Shown: in pieces, positions 20,975 through 32,646 of the stretch
Layout: each line of letters opens with the position of its first letter
Position numbering within the stretch: position 1 is the stretch's first letter
Origin: Edaphochlamys debaryana
Taxonomy: Eukaryota > Chlorophyta > Chlorophyceae > Chlamydomonadales
Assembly (NCBI GenBank): GCA_016858145.1
Contig: JAEHOE010000038.1
Location: 744,001-808,000 of the forward strand
Direction: 5' to 3'
DNA length: 64,000 nucleotides
The notes under the pieces: generated by a model
Told to the model about the DNA's origin: nothing
Databases searched by the model: none
The model's input: only the letters and a program-made list of their open reading frames with translations
Position numbers and translations under genes: made by a program

Positions 20975-23900
20975 TTAGTCAGCCCCCTCAATATCCACCA
21001 GCATGATCGCCTCCTCCCCCGAGTCCCACTCCAGCCGGGCCTTGAGCTGACTCAGCATCTTCTCACTCACGCCCCAACGGTCAACCGACTTGTCCGTGTT
21101 GCTCACGCCGCCCCGGTCCTCCCTGTGGCACGCCCGCAGCAGCTGTTGGCACACGTCCCGTGCCACCTCCTTGATGACGTCCTCCCCCTCCTTGACCGCG
21201 CGCGCGTGTGCCTTCATGACCGCAGGTACGACGGGTGTGATCCACAGCCTTCGCGCCACAAGCGGCGAACGGCACAGACAGGACACGAGGCCGAGCGTAG
21301 CGCGGACGAGCGGCCACGATGCGGATGGGCGCTTGAGGATGGACGAGATCGGATCCTGGATCTGGGTCGAGATGGAATCTGGGTGCAGCTGGCCCGCCGC
21401 CATGAGCTGCCACAGCGCGCCGGCGGCCGCCGCAGCCGACCGCTCGACTTCCTCGCCGCGGAAGCCGTCGGCGGCGGTGGCGGCGCCGCCGGTACGAGCG
21501 CCGTACTTGACGAGCAGGATCAGCTGCTCGATGGCTTCTTGGGGCGGCTTGCCGCCCATGCCTTCGTAGGCGGTTAGCGCAGAATCCAGCAGCGCGGCGG
21601 CCGAGGATCGGAACCGCACTCGCTCCGCGTCCCCCATGGGTCCAGGCAGGGGCGAGGCCAGCGCCGCCAGCGCTAGGCTGTAGGAGTCCTTGATGTCCCT
21701 GCGCAAGCATGGGAAATGTGGTTTTGTCGGGCCAGCTCGAGTCAAGGGTGCCCATAGCGTGCGGGGTCAGGGTTCGTGCATGCGTGTAGGGCCCCGCGCG
21801 GCCATGGGTTGCAGCTGTTGTGCAGCTTGTTCTCACGCAGGTTGTCCCCACGCACCCTGCTTCCGGGTCCGGCGGCAGGTCCCGCAGCGAGATGCGGCAG
21901 CGGTGCAGGTTGGTGATGGCGCCGAAGCAGGCCTGGGGCAGCACGGGTGGGCAGGCCCGGTGGAGAGCGCAGTGAGAGAAGGGGATGGGAAGGGGAGGTT
22001 CCCACCAGCCCCCGACTCATGGAGGCCCGCCCCGTACCCCACCAACCGAGAACTCCAAGCCACACCTCCGCCCACACTCATGCGAACGCAGCAGCGCACC
22101 GCAGCCCCTCTATCAATCCCCACCTGCAGCAGCGGCAAGCTCGCTGGCCCCTCGGATACGGTACCCTCCCTCCCCGGCTACCTCCCCTCTCCATCCCGCA
22201 ACCCCCCACCTGCAGCAGCTGCGCCCCCGCCCTCCAGCTGCTGGGCGAATCGCGCGTGAGCTCCAGCGCCAGGCGGCCGGTGCGCAATAGCGCGGCGGGC
22301 ACCGGGGGGCCGCCACCCCCGCCTCCTCCGTCGCCCCCCGCGGTCGCCTCCGCCACTGCGTTGGCGCCCTCCGAGTGCATGGCCAGGTTGGTCACCAGCG
22401 CCAGAAGCTGCAGCCTGTGTTGATGCGTAGGGCGGGCGCGTGATACGCATTAGTGCAATTGTGAGCCGAGCCGAAGCCCCCAAGCAACGGTCCTGCAGCC
22501 TGTGTGGTGGGTGGGAGGGGTGGTGCAGGGTGATGGAGGAGGGGGCTTGCGGCAAGGGTGGCATGCCAGCGCTGCAGCAGCTGCAGCCTGTGAGGGTGAG
22601 AGGCACTGCGCCCTTCCCATGCCCGTCCCTCTCCTCCCCTCCCTTTCCCATACCCGTCCCTCTCCTCTCCTCCCCTTCCCATGCCCGTCCCTCTCCTCCC
22701 CTCCCCTCCCCATACCCGTCCCTATCCTCCCCTCCCTATCCTCCCCTTTCCTTCCCGTACGGTCCCTATCCTCCCCTTCCGCTCCCTCCGCACCTGAGGT
22801 CCAGCCCGCTGCCGCTGATCGCTGCCGCCGCCACCGCCTCCCGCGTGCCCTCCACCTCGTGCTGAGTGGCCGACTCCAGCAGACCCGCCACCAGCGCCAG
22901 CAGCCCCGGGGCCCCCACCACGCCCTTGCAGCCCCCGCCCGACAGAGTCATGGCCGAGAGGAGGCCCGCGCAGTTGGTCATGAGCGCCTGCGAGGTGGAG
23001 GCGAGGAGGGGACCATGGGCTCAGCTTTGACAGCGGGTAGGTGGGCATAATCTGAGCCTGCAGGGGAAGGGGTGCTGTACCGGTCAGGTTATGCGCGCCT
23101 TCGAGGGGAGAGAATGGGTAGGTAGACAAGATTATACCCGTGCAGGTCGGCAGGCAGGTGAGGGGATACTGTCGCTGAACAGGATGGCCGTTCAGCAGTC
23201 GGGAACGCGGCCAACCATTCCGCGCTGGTCTGCAAGACCGGCAAGTCCGCGCCCCACACAGTCCCACTCCTCCTGCGCGCGCCCCCTTGTGTCCGCGCCC
23301 CAGCCCTCACCTGCACGTCCGCCGCCATCGGGACCAGGACCTGCCTCCGCACTCGGATGACCCGCAGCGCCCCCAACCGGACCTCCAGCGATCGCTCCGC
23401 CGCCGACGGCACCGGCGGCCGCCGCATTGGAGACGTGGCCACACGCAGGGCCGAGGGCCGCAGCGCCGCCAGCCGGTCGTTGCCGTACCCAAAGGGCCCG
23501 CCGGGCCCAGGCCAGGCCCCGTGGGGCCCCTCGCCGCTGGCCGCGGCGGCGGCGACGGCCAGGGAGTCTAGGTAGTGCTCGGGGTAGGCCCCGCCGCCGC
23601 TGCTTCCGTCAGTATAGCGAGGTGCGCCCTTGGGGGTGGATCCTGATGCGCGCAGGAAATCGCTGGTGCCTGAGGACGGCAGCTTGTGGCCAGTGGCGCT
23701 CTCGTCGTGCGACTCGGGCCCTGGGGCCTGCCCTGGGCCTGGGATCGGGCCCGGGCCAAGGCCCTGCCCGGGCCCGGCGGGGCCCAGGGCGGTGGGGTCC
23801 TCGCTGGGCAGTGGGGCCCCCGGGCCCAGGCCGTTGGGATCGCCTGGGTCCATGCCCGGAGGGACTTCCCCTGATGCGATGGCGGAGGCGGCGGCCTGGA

Positions 23901-26900
23901 TTGCCCGCATGATCTGCTCCTTGCCCTGGAGGGAGAGGGGGCGGGTGGGGCGGGCGGGCGGGAGGCGTGATGGAGGATAGCCCCAAACAATCATGTTGCA
24001 CGACGCCCCCCCCCGTGCAAGGGCACCCCAGGCCCAGTCTTAACAACAGCACCATTGTGTGACACCCTTCATAGACCAACTACACCTGTACCCAAGCCGG
24101 GCCCCACCCCAAACCCCACCCTCAACACGCATCCCCAAATAACCCGCCCCAAACACCCACCGTGAGCTCCACACGGAATAACACCTACCTCGCTTGTCCC
24201 ATCACAACCCAAGCCCAAGCCCAAGCCCAAGCCCAAGCCCAAGCCTGTATTAGCCACCCGCCCCAAACACCCACCGTGAGCTCCACACGGAATAACACCT
24301 ACCTCGCTTGTCCCATCACAACCCAAGCCCAAGCCCAAGCCCAAGCCCAAGCCCAAGCCCAAGCCCAAGCCTGTATTAGCCACCCATCCCAAACACCCAC
24401 CGTGAGCTCCACGCTGCTGTCAATGACGTTGCTCAGGTCCATGTCCACCTCCGCATCCAGAGTGCCCTCAAGCAGCACGTCGGCCCCGTCGGCGCCGCCG
24501 CCGCTGCTGTCGCCCGCGCCGCCGCCGCCGCTGGCGCCGCCGCTGCCCCGCCCGCCTCCGCCTCCGACCCCATGGTGGCCCCCGCCCTCGTCCTCCTCGT
24601 CACTGCTGCCGGGCTGGTAGCGTTGCTGTTGGGGTGGGAGGGTGGAGTGACGTGTCAGCGCATTCCGGTATGCGGCTCATTGCTGCTCAATGGAGCTCGC
24701 CCTTTCGACTTGGTGCACCCATGGCACCAACTGTGGACAGAGGACAGGCCCTCGCAATGGGATCCTGCCCTACGATTCATTTCCTGCTAGCTCCGCCCTC
24801 TCGCCCTTCGCGTGACGTGCCCCGTTGCGGGCTCAGCCACGTGCCTGAGCAGCCGCTCCGCGCTCACCTGAGGCGACGTGACCGGCACGGAGCCGGGGCG
24901 GCTCTCCCTGGGCGTCAGCAGCACACCGGTAGAGCCGAGCTGCAAGCAGATGGAGGGACGATGGGCGTCACAGCGGGGCATGATGTAACACCTCACAGTC
25001 ACCTGTCATCATATCATGGCCGCAAGTGAGGCACTACAGGCGACGCATGGCCTACCGTCGGCTGCCCGGGGTGCCCCTGCGACCGTAGCCAACAGAGAAG
25101 CTCGCTTGGCTCTACTCCGCTCCGACGCACCCCGCCGGACTTTACCCCACCCCGTTCCACCCCACCCCACCCCGCCGCGACCATCCCGCCTACCTGCAGC
25201 CGCGAGAGCCCTGGGCCGAGCCGTAGCGGCGGCACGCTGTCTCCTGCCGCGCCCCCGCCGCTCGAATCCCCAGTGCCACCGCCCGAGGCCCCGCCGCCGC
25301 CGGCGCCCGCGCTGCCGGTCCTCGAAAGACGCGCCGCCGCCATTGCCGCCGCCGCCAGCCCGCCTGTAGTGCCAGGGGACCCGCCTGCGCCGCCAACGAA
25401 CCCAACCGCTCCGTCCATTCCGCTGCTCCCGCTCCCGGCGCCCAGCCCGACTGCCGGCTGCACGCCGCTAATCACCGCCCCCAGACGCGACGATCTACCG
25501 TACGTGCCGTACAGTGGTATGATCATGGGCGGCGGCGGGGGCGGCGGCGGCATGGCAGCCTTGTAGCCCGCCACGCAGTCGCCCAGCGGCGTGTCGCGCC
25601 AGCCCGCCAGGTGCTGAGTCAGCAGGGTCGCTACAGCCGGCAGCACGCCCAGGCCGCTGTAGCTGCCCTTCTCCTCGCCGGGTCCCGGTAGCTCGGAAGC
25701 CATGCGTGTGCGGAGCACGTTGAGCTCGAAGGCGGCGGCGGGGCTGAAGTCGCCACAGGCGGCCAGCCAGAGGAGGTAGGCGGCGGCGCTGCAGCCGGCC
25801 AGGCGGGTGCGCGCCTGGCGAGCGAAAAGGGGAGGCGAGGGCGAGCATAAGCATATTGTAGAGGTAAGCGGGCTATACAGGCAAAACAATACAGGTAAGC
25901 GGGCTACGTCAAGGGCTGGGTGTGGAGCATGTCATAGTTTTAGCCCTGCGCCAGCCACACGCACCGCGAGGACGCGCCCGAGTCGCTCCATGAGGGGCGG
26001 CCCCGCGTCACGCAGGGCGCGCTGCACCGCCTGTCACAGGGAGGCAAGGGGCCGGGAGGGATGTCAGCCAGGCGAAGAGGAGAGGCCCAAAGGGCCATGC
26101 GAAGCGACCCGCTTCCCTGGTTTCAAGCCCCTGTCCTGCGCTCCCGCGGACGAGCCCTATGCTGTGCCAGCCAAACCAAACCTCGGACTCACCTCCTGCG
26201 GCTCCTTGCCCAGTCCACACGCCGCGAGGGCGTACAGGCAGCCCAGCAGGGACTCCTGAAGCTGCAGGGCCCGCTTCCGCTGCTCCGCTGCCTTGGCCTC
26301 CGCCTCCTGCTCCTCCTTGCTCTTCTCGCCTGCACCGGCCGCAGCGGTGGCAGCGCCCCCCTCGCCGCCCCCCTCCGAGGCCTTGCCGCTGGCACCGCCC
26401 GTTGAGGCGGGCTTAGTGTCCGGCGCCTCGGATTGCGGCGCCTTTGGCGGCGGCTGCGGGAAGGAGGGGCACAGGGTTCATGTGAACGGGGTATCCGTAG
26501 GAAGGACACTACAGAACCTTCCCTCAAGGTTTCAGAGACCGAGCGAGCCATATCTCTAACTAGTCACGACATATCCTCTGGACACCTCTGAGCAGCACAC
26601 TCACCGAACCCATGGCGCCGTCTCCTGCGGTGCTCTTGGCGCCGTCGCCCGCTTCGCTCCCCTTCTGTGAGCCCTCGCCTTTTTGACTGCCCTCCGCGCC
26701 GCCGTCACTCTCCTTCTTGCTGCCCTTCTCGCCCTCCCCGTCGCCCTCTCCCTCCCCTTTGCCGCTGGCGTGAGATCCATGCTCGTCCTCGTCAGCATGG
26801 AAGTCATCTGATCCGTACTCGTCATCCTGATCCCCATCATCCGCATCCTTCTTCGGCTTGGATTTGGCTTTGGATCCATTGTCCGACGCGCCGCCGGCTG

Positions 26901-29900
26901 AAGTGGACCCGCCGCCTGCAGCAGCAGCAGCGGCGGCTGGATCCGGATCGGGCTTGGCTTCTTTTGCGTCCGCTGCCGGATCTGGATCTGGATCCACCTT
27001 GGTGGCGAGGAGGAGGGAGATGAGCCGCTCGGGCACCCTGTAGCGCCTGACCATGGCGGCCGCTGCCGCTTGAACCGAGGCGAAGGCGATGAGGCAATCT
27101 GCGAGGTGCACAACGGAACACAGCGCACGAGAGTGATCAAACAATATGAGGCCGCAAGTATCCAAGGGGAAGATGAGGTTTAGAGCTAAGACGGTCAGCC
27201 GCTTTTAAACAGCCTAGCCACAGATCAGTCAGTGGTGGCAGCATGAGCTGCCGCGTCCTCTGTACCCACCCATGCACCCGCCTCCCCACCTGCCACCAAA
27301 ACGCCCAGCGCCGCGTGTTCCGCCGCCGCCCCCCCCTCCGTCACCGGCACAAGCGCCGCCGCCGTCTTGCCCGTAGGCGAGCCACTCAGCCTCCGCTGCA
27401 GCGGCCCTGCCCCCAGCATTCCCGGCGGCGTCGAGTGCTTCCGGCCGCCGCTGCCAGGCGTACTGGACGTGCCCCTTCCGGTGCCCGTGCCCGTGCCGGT
27501 ACCGGTGCCGGCCCGTGGGCCGCCGGGCGTGCCTGGTCGGCCGCTGCCCGTCCCCGTGCGGCTGCCGCTGCTGTTGCCGCCCTTGCCCTCGCCTTCGCTC
27601 TCCGCCGTGGCGTTGCCGTCGTCGCGCCCCGCTGCCACCACTAGCTGACGGAGCAGCCTGCAAACAGCGGGAATCCATTCGGGTGTGGGCTTTCAGCTCA
27701 GCTAGCCTTGGGGCGAACGGCCACCCGGCACCCCCCAGACAGCAAGCAGCCCTCTCGCACCCTTCCTCCTTCTGCACCGCCCACCGCCGCCCACCCAGCG
27801 AACGCGCACCCGCTCCACCGGCGCCCCGCAACCCCACCCTGAGCAACCCCCCCACACCCGCTTTGGCGTCAGATGTTGCTGAAACCGTGCAGGCACCCTC
27901 CAATTCCAATTCCCGCACCTCATCACACCCCCACACGCACCTGCACACCGCCCGCAGCGCGCCGCAGCGCTCCAGCGCCAGTGCCCCCCGGGGGTCCTCC
28001 GCCACCTCGCGAATGGCCCACAGCGCATCGAACTCGCCCTCCCCCGCCCGCGCCGCCAGCGCCCGCAGCAGCGGCCCCGCCCCCAGCACCTCGTCGCGTA
28101 TATGCGAGGAGGAGGCCGTGGCTCGCCACATGAGGCCAAGCACCAGGAAGCCGGCCTGGAGGGGGTGGGGCGGGTCAGCATTGATCTTTGGAGGAGGAGT
28201 TGGGGACTGGAGAGCCCAGAAGGTAGGGCGGCAGCCGGCGAGCCCAGTGCGCACCGGGCACAAGGGAGCGGGGAGCAGTGGGGTGGCGTCAGCGGGGGTT
28301 GCGAGCCTTCCCGCTGGGCTCCGCACCGGACCATGCGCAGTCCAATCCCGGCTGGCCGCAATCCTGACCACCACCTTTCCACCGCCTTCCTGCCCTTGCG
28401 CAGTCCAGTCCTGGCTGCTATGGCCCCTGTCCTGCACCTCCCAGCATCTCCTCGCCCGCCCCCCCCCCTCCGCCCCCCCCCCACACACCTGCCGCACGTC
28501 CGGGCGCTGGTTGGGCCCCAGCAGCAGCGGCAGCGCCCCCACCAGCTCCCCCGTCAGCGGCAGCAGCAGGGGCGGGTGCAGCCGCGCGCCGCGCGCCAGC
28601 AGCAGCGCGGCGGGGCACTGCAGCTGGGGCACGCCCAGCTGGGGGATGAGCCGCCGGAAGAAGCCCCAGGCCTGAACGAGAGGGGAGCGGGGAGCGGGGT
28701 GGGATGGGTGGAGGGAGGCGGGGACGCAGTTCCACAGTAGCAATTATAGCCACTAGCCCTTTTATCTATAGAGTGTAGCACGGAAGAAGCCCCTGGGCCT
28801 GGGGGAAAGGGAGGGTGGAGCGGGGCGGGAACGGGAGAAGGGCGGAGGGAGGTGACTACGCAGTCTTGCCCGAGCCATCGTTCCAGCCCTCGTTGCGGAC
28901 TCAACCATCCGTGAACCCCGTCCTCGGGCGCAGGCCCACCGCTACCGAGGGACCCTCGCTCAAGCCTCAGCACGGAAGGCCCTACCCCCCGGCCCCGCCC
29001 CCATGTGGGCCTGCTCACGTGCGCGTGCTCCACCTGCCGCTCCGTCCACTCCTTCGCCAGCAGGTGCTCCAGGGCCGTCACGTGCTCAGTCAGCGGTCCG
29101 CCCTTAGTCACGGGCCGCGTGGCCACGTGCATGGGGTTGCCGTACCGCGGATCCAGCAGCTCAGATCCGTCCTCCATGCGCCGGCTGATGACCCACTTGG
29201 GCCCCATGCGGGATTCGAACTCCGAGGGCACGTGGGTGGTGGAGATGGGGGTGGAGGGGGCCTCATTGAGCGCAGCGATGGCCTGGCGAGTGGGCGTGAT
29301 GGGGGCGGACCGGATGCTGCGGGCGGCTCGGGAGGTGCCGCGGCTGCGGGGCACTCCGCTGATGGAGCTGACCGGCGAGCGCAGGAGGGGGTAGGCCACA
29401 AACTCATTCATGTACTGCATGGCCGTGGGGGAGGGGAGGGTGTGGGGGAGGGGAGGGTGTGCGGGGGGGCACTTCGATGCAAGGCAGGCCGGTGCCAGGG
29501 AGCTGCTCAGGGCGCAAGCAGCCCAAGGGATTAATGGGCCCCAAGTACGTCCTGAACCCTCCTTGCCCCTCGGTGTACCTTCTGGAAGATGGCCTTCCTC
29601 CACGCCTGCGGGTTGCGGTGGAGCTTGGGCACGTCCGCATAGTGCTGGGGGCAGGGGGGGATGATTGGGGAAGGGGTCAAGGCAGCAGCGGGCGCTTCAA
29701 GACACAAGGCAAGCCCACGGCCCCTCTCTAGGGCGTGCCCCTGTCCCGGTCCCGTGCATGCTACCCGTGCAGCCATGCACGCCATCCCCTCAGCCCCAGC
29801 CTCCGCCTGACCTCGTCGTCTGGCTCCTCGTCGACAGCGTTGAAGATGCCGCTGAAGCGCACGCTGGCAACGGAGCCCGGGCCCCTCCGGTCACCGCCGC

Positions 29901-30117
29901 CACGCTTGATGCTGGAGCGGGTTGGCGTGGCCTTGAGGGTGGAGGGGGACCATGGTGAGCGGCTGGCGACCCGTGTGCAGGGCCCCCCTTACCCGGGCCA
30001 GAAGCTCACCTGTGGCGTATAATCGCGAGGAGTATGCTCGGCTCTCCCCTGGCCGAGCCAGTCGCGCATGTAAGCGCCCGGCGCGGTCCCAGCGCCGGAA
30101 GTGGCTGGCGACGCCAT
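20975..30117 (-). CDS. Large helical-repeat-like protein of unknown function (1669 aa, 18 exons)
   Basis: Exons, in order: 30117-30010, 29931-29812, 29644-29579, 29414-29019, 28671-28489, 28155-27941, 27657-27290, 27098-26605, 26453-26193, 26030-25965, 25814-25194, 24939-24868, 24625-24401, 23925-23311, 22987-22794, 22414-22210, 21932-21856 and 21698-20975. The sum is 5010 bases with all phases consistent. Leucine/alanine-rich helical segments (residues about 230-363, 665-820 and 1270-1669; e.g. QCPAALLLARGARLHPPLLL, LLALVTNLAMHSEGANAV, QEAIEQLILLVKYGA) suggest armadillo/HEAT-like repeats. They alternate with acidic, Gly- and Pro-rich disordered linkers, including DPDPDP and EGEGDGEGEKGSKKES. 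The start MASPATSGAG (30117) precedes YMRDWLGQGRAEHTPRDY. I cannot name the family; a scaffold role is only a guess. Confidence 0.85.
22611..22785. repeat. Pyrimidine-rich minisatellite in an intron
   Basis: Imperfect tandem units of about 30-40 bases built on CCCATGCCCGTCCCTCTCCT recur about five times within the intron between the exons ending at 22794 and starting at 22414 (minus-strand gene). On the sense strand of the gene the tract is purine-rich. Confidence 0.75.
24145..24413. repeat. Tandem duplication of an exon end with its 5' splice site, holding a CCCAAG microsatellite
   Basis: The sequence around the donor of the exon 24625-24401 (plus-strand CACCCACCGTGAGCTCCAC) is present three times, at 24161, 24275 and 24401. 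The two spacer units are 114 and 126 bases, nearly identical apart from two extra CCCAAG hexamers. Each unit therefore carries a copy of the last codons of the exon and its donor. Confidence 0.9.
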
Positions 30118-31095
30118 TTCTTACTGGGTCTGTGCCCTACAAGCGCTACCTATTCATATGCACACGTGTCTGAAAGGTTGCAACAGTCGCGGGTCTGCGA
30201 CCCAGCTGCAATTCGTCGCATTGACCGCCTTGACCCAGCTCTACCTCACAGCGTGATAGGTGCGGCTGACAGATAGCATATTGTCCGCGCAGTCGCTGTG
30301 GACTGCAGTCTCACCGACGCGTCGGCCGTACTCGCGTGGGGGTGGACCGCGAGTGCACAGCTATGCACCCGCCCTCACCCGCCCTTCCCCCGCTCCTCCG
30401 TTGTACCCTGACCCTGCCCCGAGCGCCAACGCCTTGAGCACCTCTGGCTCCCCCACAGTAGAGCTCCCTCGAAGTGCCGTCTCCCCCGCCCCCCCAACCC
30501 AACCCCCATGTCTTCTAACCCCCCAACCCAACTTCGCTTCTCCATCCTTGTCCCAAGGCCAGGTCTCGGGACTTACCCCCCCCGTGTAGTCCCGTGTAGT
30601 GGACTTCTCTCTACCCGCCCTCCCATCAGCGTTCATGACTACCCCCTGAATGCCCTGATCTGTCTCCGGCGGTGCAGGGTGCAAGCGGGGGCCGCGGGGA
30701 TGGCAGCTGTCATCCGCTTTCGCGCCTTGTCGCGAAAGGTCGCGCAACCTGGCATGCAAACTTTGCGCGCACATACACAGCAACAGATTGTGGCAACACA
30801 TCTCGCACTAGAAATTTCGATTTCGCACGTAACGATGTAGCCGTTGTGTTGTGTATCAATGCGAGCTTCGTTGCCCCACGCCTCCTTGAGCTCGCGGTAG
30901 CCTGCGCAGCCTTTGGCATTTCGCTAGGAGCCGCATAGGTCCACGGACGCAGGTGAGGCCCCGACTTCTTCAAGGCACGCCCCGGTTGTCGTGTCCCCGC
31001 GCCAGCGCATCCCCAACGCCCCCCCGGCTCCGCCGACGCCTTGCCCTCCCCATCGACTGTGTTGGGCACCTTCTGCAGAAATCAGCACCACGCCG
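30118..31095. promoter_or_regulatory. Divergent intergenic region with an E2F-like palindrome; includes a 5' untranslated intron of the first BTB gene
   Basis: Two genes diverge from here. TTTCGCG (30718-30724) and CGCGAAA (30731-30737) form a 7-base palindrome; the left arm continues as TTTCGCGCC, close to the E2F consensus. An intron in the leader of the BTB gene is suggested at 30953-31078 (AG/GTGAGG ... TTCTGCAG). I see no TATA box. Confidence 0.4.
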
Positions 31096-32646
31096 ATGGC
31101 GTTGAGCTGCCGTACGCTGCAGCCGGGCTGTAGGGCGGTTGGCCTGGTGGTCCGCCCCCGGCCGGGAGGCGGCCCCGACCAGGCGCTGGTGTTCACGGAG
31201 GAGGGGGGCATCCACGAGCTGCTGGGGGCAGGGGGCGACGCCGGCGGAGGCCTGAGCCTGGGGGCGCGGCTGGCGTCAGCGAGTGAGGCGAGTCGCGTAG
31301 GGCACCCGGTCTATGACCCGGTCACCCAGACGGTGTTCTTCCGAGCCTCCAGCACGTGTATTAGCAAGCTCGACGCCAGCAACCGGGTCAGCGTCGTGGC
31401 GGGGTCAGGACAGCACGGGCGGTTGGATGGGGTCGGTGCGGAAGCCCTATTCCAATGCATCGCCACCCTCACAGCGGACGGGTGCGGCGGCGTGTGGGTG
31501 GCGGACGCGGCCCGCATCCGGCGCCTGGACACCCGCAGCGGGGAGGTGACCACGCTGGTAGGGGCGGAGACGCCAAATGGACCCTACAGCTTCTGGTGGA
31601 GACTTGACTTTGACTCCACCGCCGCTGGCACTCTGAGGGCGGCAATCAACACCGCTCTGTGCCGTGTGCGCACCGAGGGCAGCGACGAAGACAGGGTGGA
31701 GCTGGTGGCGGGGAGCTGGGGTTACGCTGGCAGCTGCGACGGCAGAAGCACGGCCGCTCGCTTCGATCTCATCAGGGCCCTCCTACCGGTGTCGGGCGGC
31801 CGCCTGCTGATATCCGATGGCCCCGACCTCCGCTGCATGGATGCTGGCGGCGCCGTCACCACCCTGCTGCGGGGCTGCTTTGGCGGACTCAATGCGCGGC
31901 AGATGGCCCTCCTGCCCAGCGGAGACCTGGGGGCGATCTTGCATGATCAAACCGTGGCTGTCGTCAGCGGCGGGGACTGGGCGTTCACCGTTCCGCCCTC
32001 CACCGCTGCCACGGACCGCCTGTTGAGCATTCTAGCGCCACCAGCAGCAGAGGAGGCGGGGACTAGCTGCAGTGGGGGCAGCCGGACCGCCGGCCACACC
32101 TTCGGAAGCAGCAGCACAGCCGCCGCTTGCGAGGGTGTGACGGTGCGCGTGGGGGACCGGGCCTTCCACGCGCACCGCTCCGTCCTGGCGGCCGGCTCGG
32201 AGTACTTTGCCCGGCTGCTGGCCCCCGGCGGAGGCTTCGAGGAGAGCGGTGCGCCGGAGGTGGCCCTGCCCGACGCAGACCCGGCCGCCTTCGCGCACCT
32301 GCTGTCGTACATGTATAGCACCTCCCTCGGGCTGTCGGGCGCTTCCTCTCAGCTCCTGGCGGTGCCGCCTGAGCTGCTGCGCCCCACCGCCGCGCTGGCT
32401 GGGCGGCTGCTGATGGGCGGGGCGGTGGCGGCGCTGACGGAGCGGCTGGCGGCGTCCACCACAACCGCCACAGTGCGGTCCGACCTGGCGTGGGCGGACG
32501 CGCACGGCATGACAGACCTGGCGGAGCGGCTGAGGGCCTTCGCGGTCCGCAAGCGCAAGGTTGTCGACCACATTGCTCTAGAAGAGTTTGGGGAGCGGTG
32601 CCCGCCGCAGGCGGCCAAGCTGCTGCGGGCGTCGATGCAGGCCTAG
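31096..32646 (+). CDS. Beta-propeller (NHL-like) plus BTB/POZ protein, first of a tandem pair (516 aa)
   Basis: The coding part is a single exon. The N-terminal two thirds carry propeller-like blades: VYDPVTQTVFFRASSTCISK, SVVAGSGQHGRLDGVG, GGVWVADAARIRRLDTRSGE, VELVAGSWGYAGSCDG and LLISDGPDLRCMDAGG, a pattern typical of NHL/SMP30-like repeats. A BTB fold follows at residues about 347-430 (VTVRVGDRAFHAHRSVLAAG, EYFARLL, AFAHLLSYMYS), then a helical BACK-like region (AALAGRLLMGGAVAALTERL). BTB proteins commonly bring substrates to CUL3 ubiquitin ligases; that is an inference here. ATG 31096 was chosen over an in-frame codon at 30991 because it lines up with the start of the paralogue and lies just after a leader intron. 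Confidence 0.85.
   Translation: MALSCRTLQPGCRAVGLVVRPRPGGGPDQALVFTEEGGIHELLGAGGDAGGGLSLGARLASASEASRVGHPVYDPVTQTVFFRASSTCISKLDASNRVSVVAGSGQHGRLDGVGAEALFQCIATLTADGCGGVWVADAARIRRLDTRSGEVTTLVGAETPNGPYSFWWRLDFDSTAAGTLRAAINTALCRVRTEGSDEDRVELVAGSWGYAGSCDGRSTAARFDLIRALLPVSGGRLLISDGPDLRCMDAGGAVTTLLRGCFGGLNARQMALLPSGDLGAILHDQTVAVVSGGDWAFTVPPSTAATDRLLSILAPPAAEEAGTSCSGGSRTAGHTFGSSSTAAACEGVTVRVGDRAFHAHRSVLAAGSEYFARLLAPGGGFEESGAPEVALPDADPAAFAHLLSYMYSTSLGLSGASSQLLAVPPELLRPTAALAGRLLMGGAVAALTERLAASTTTATVRSDLAWADAHGMTDLAERLRAFAVRKRKVVDHIALEEFGERCPPQAAKLLRASMQA

Noticed and set aside
24069..24392. Gly-Leu repeat open frame on the minus strand
   Set aside because: It is produced by the CCCAAG microsatellite inside an intron; not a gene, and the regular repeats are not a CRISPR array because there are no unique spacers.
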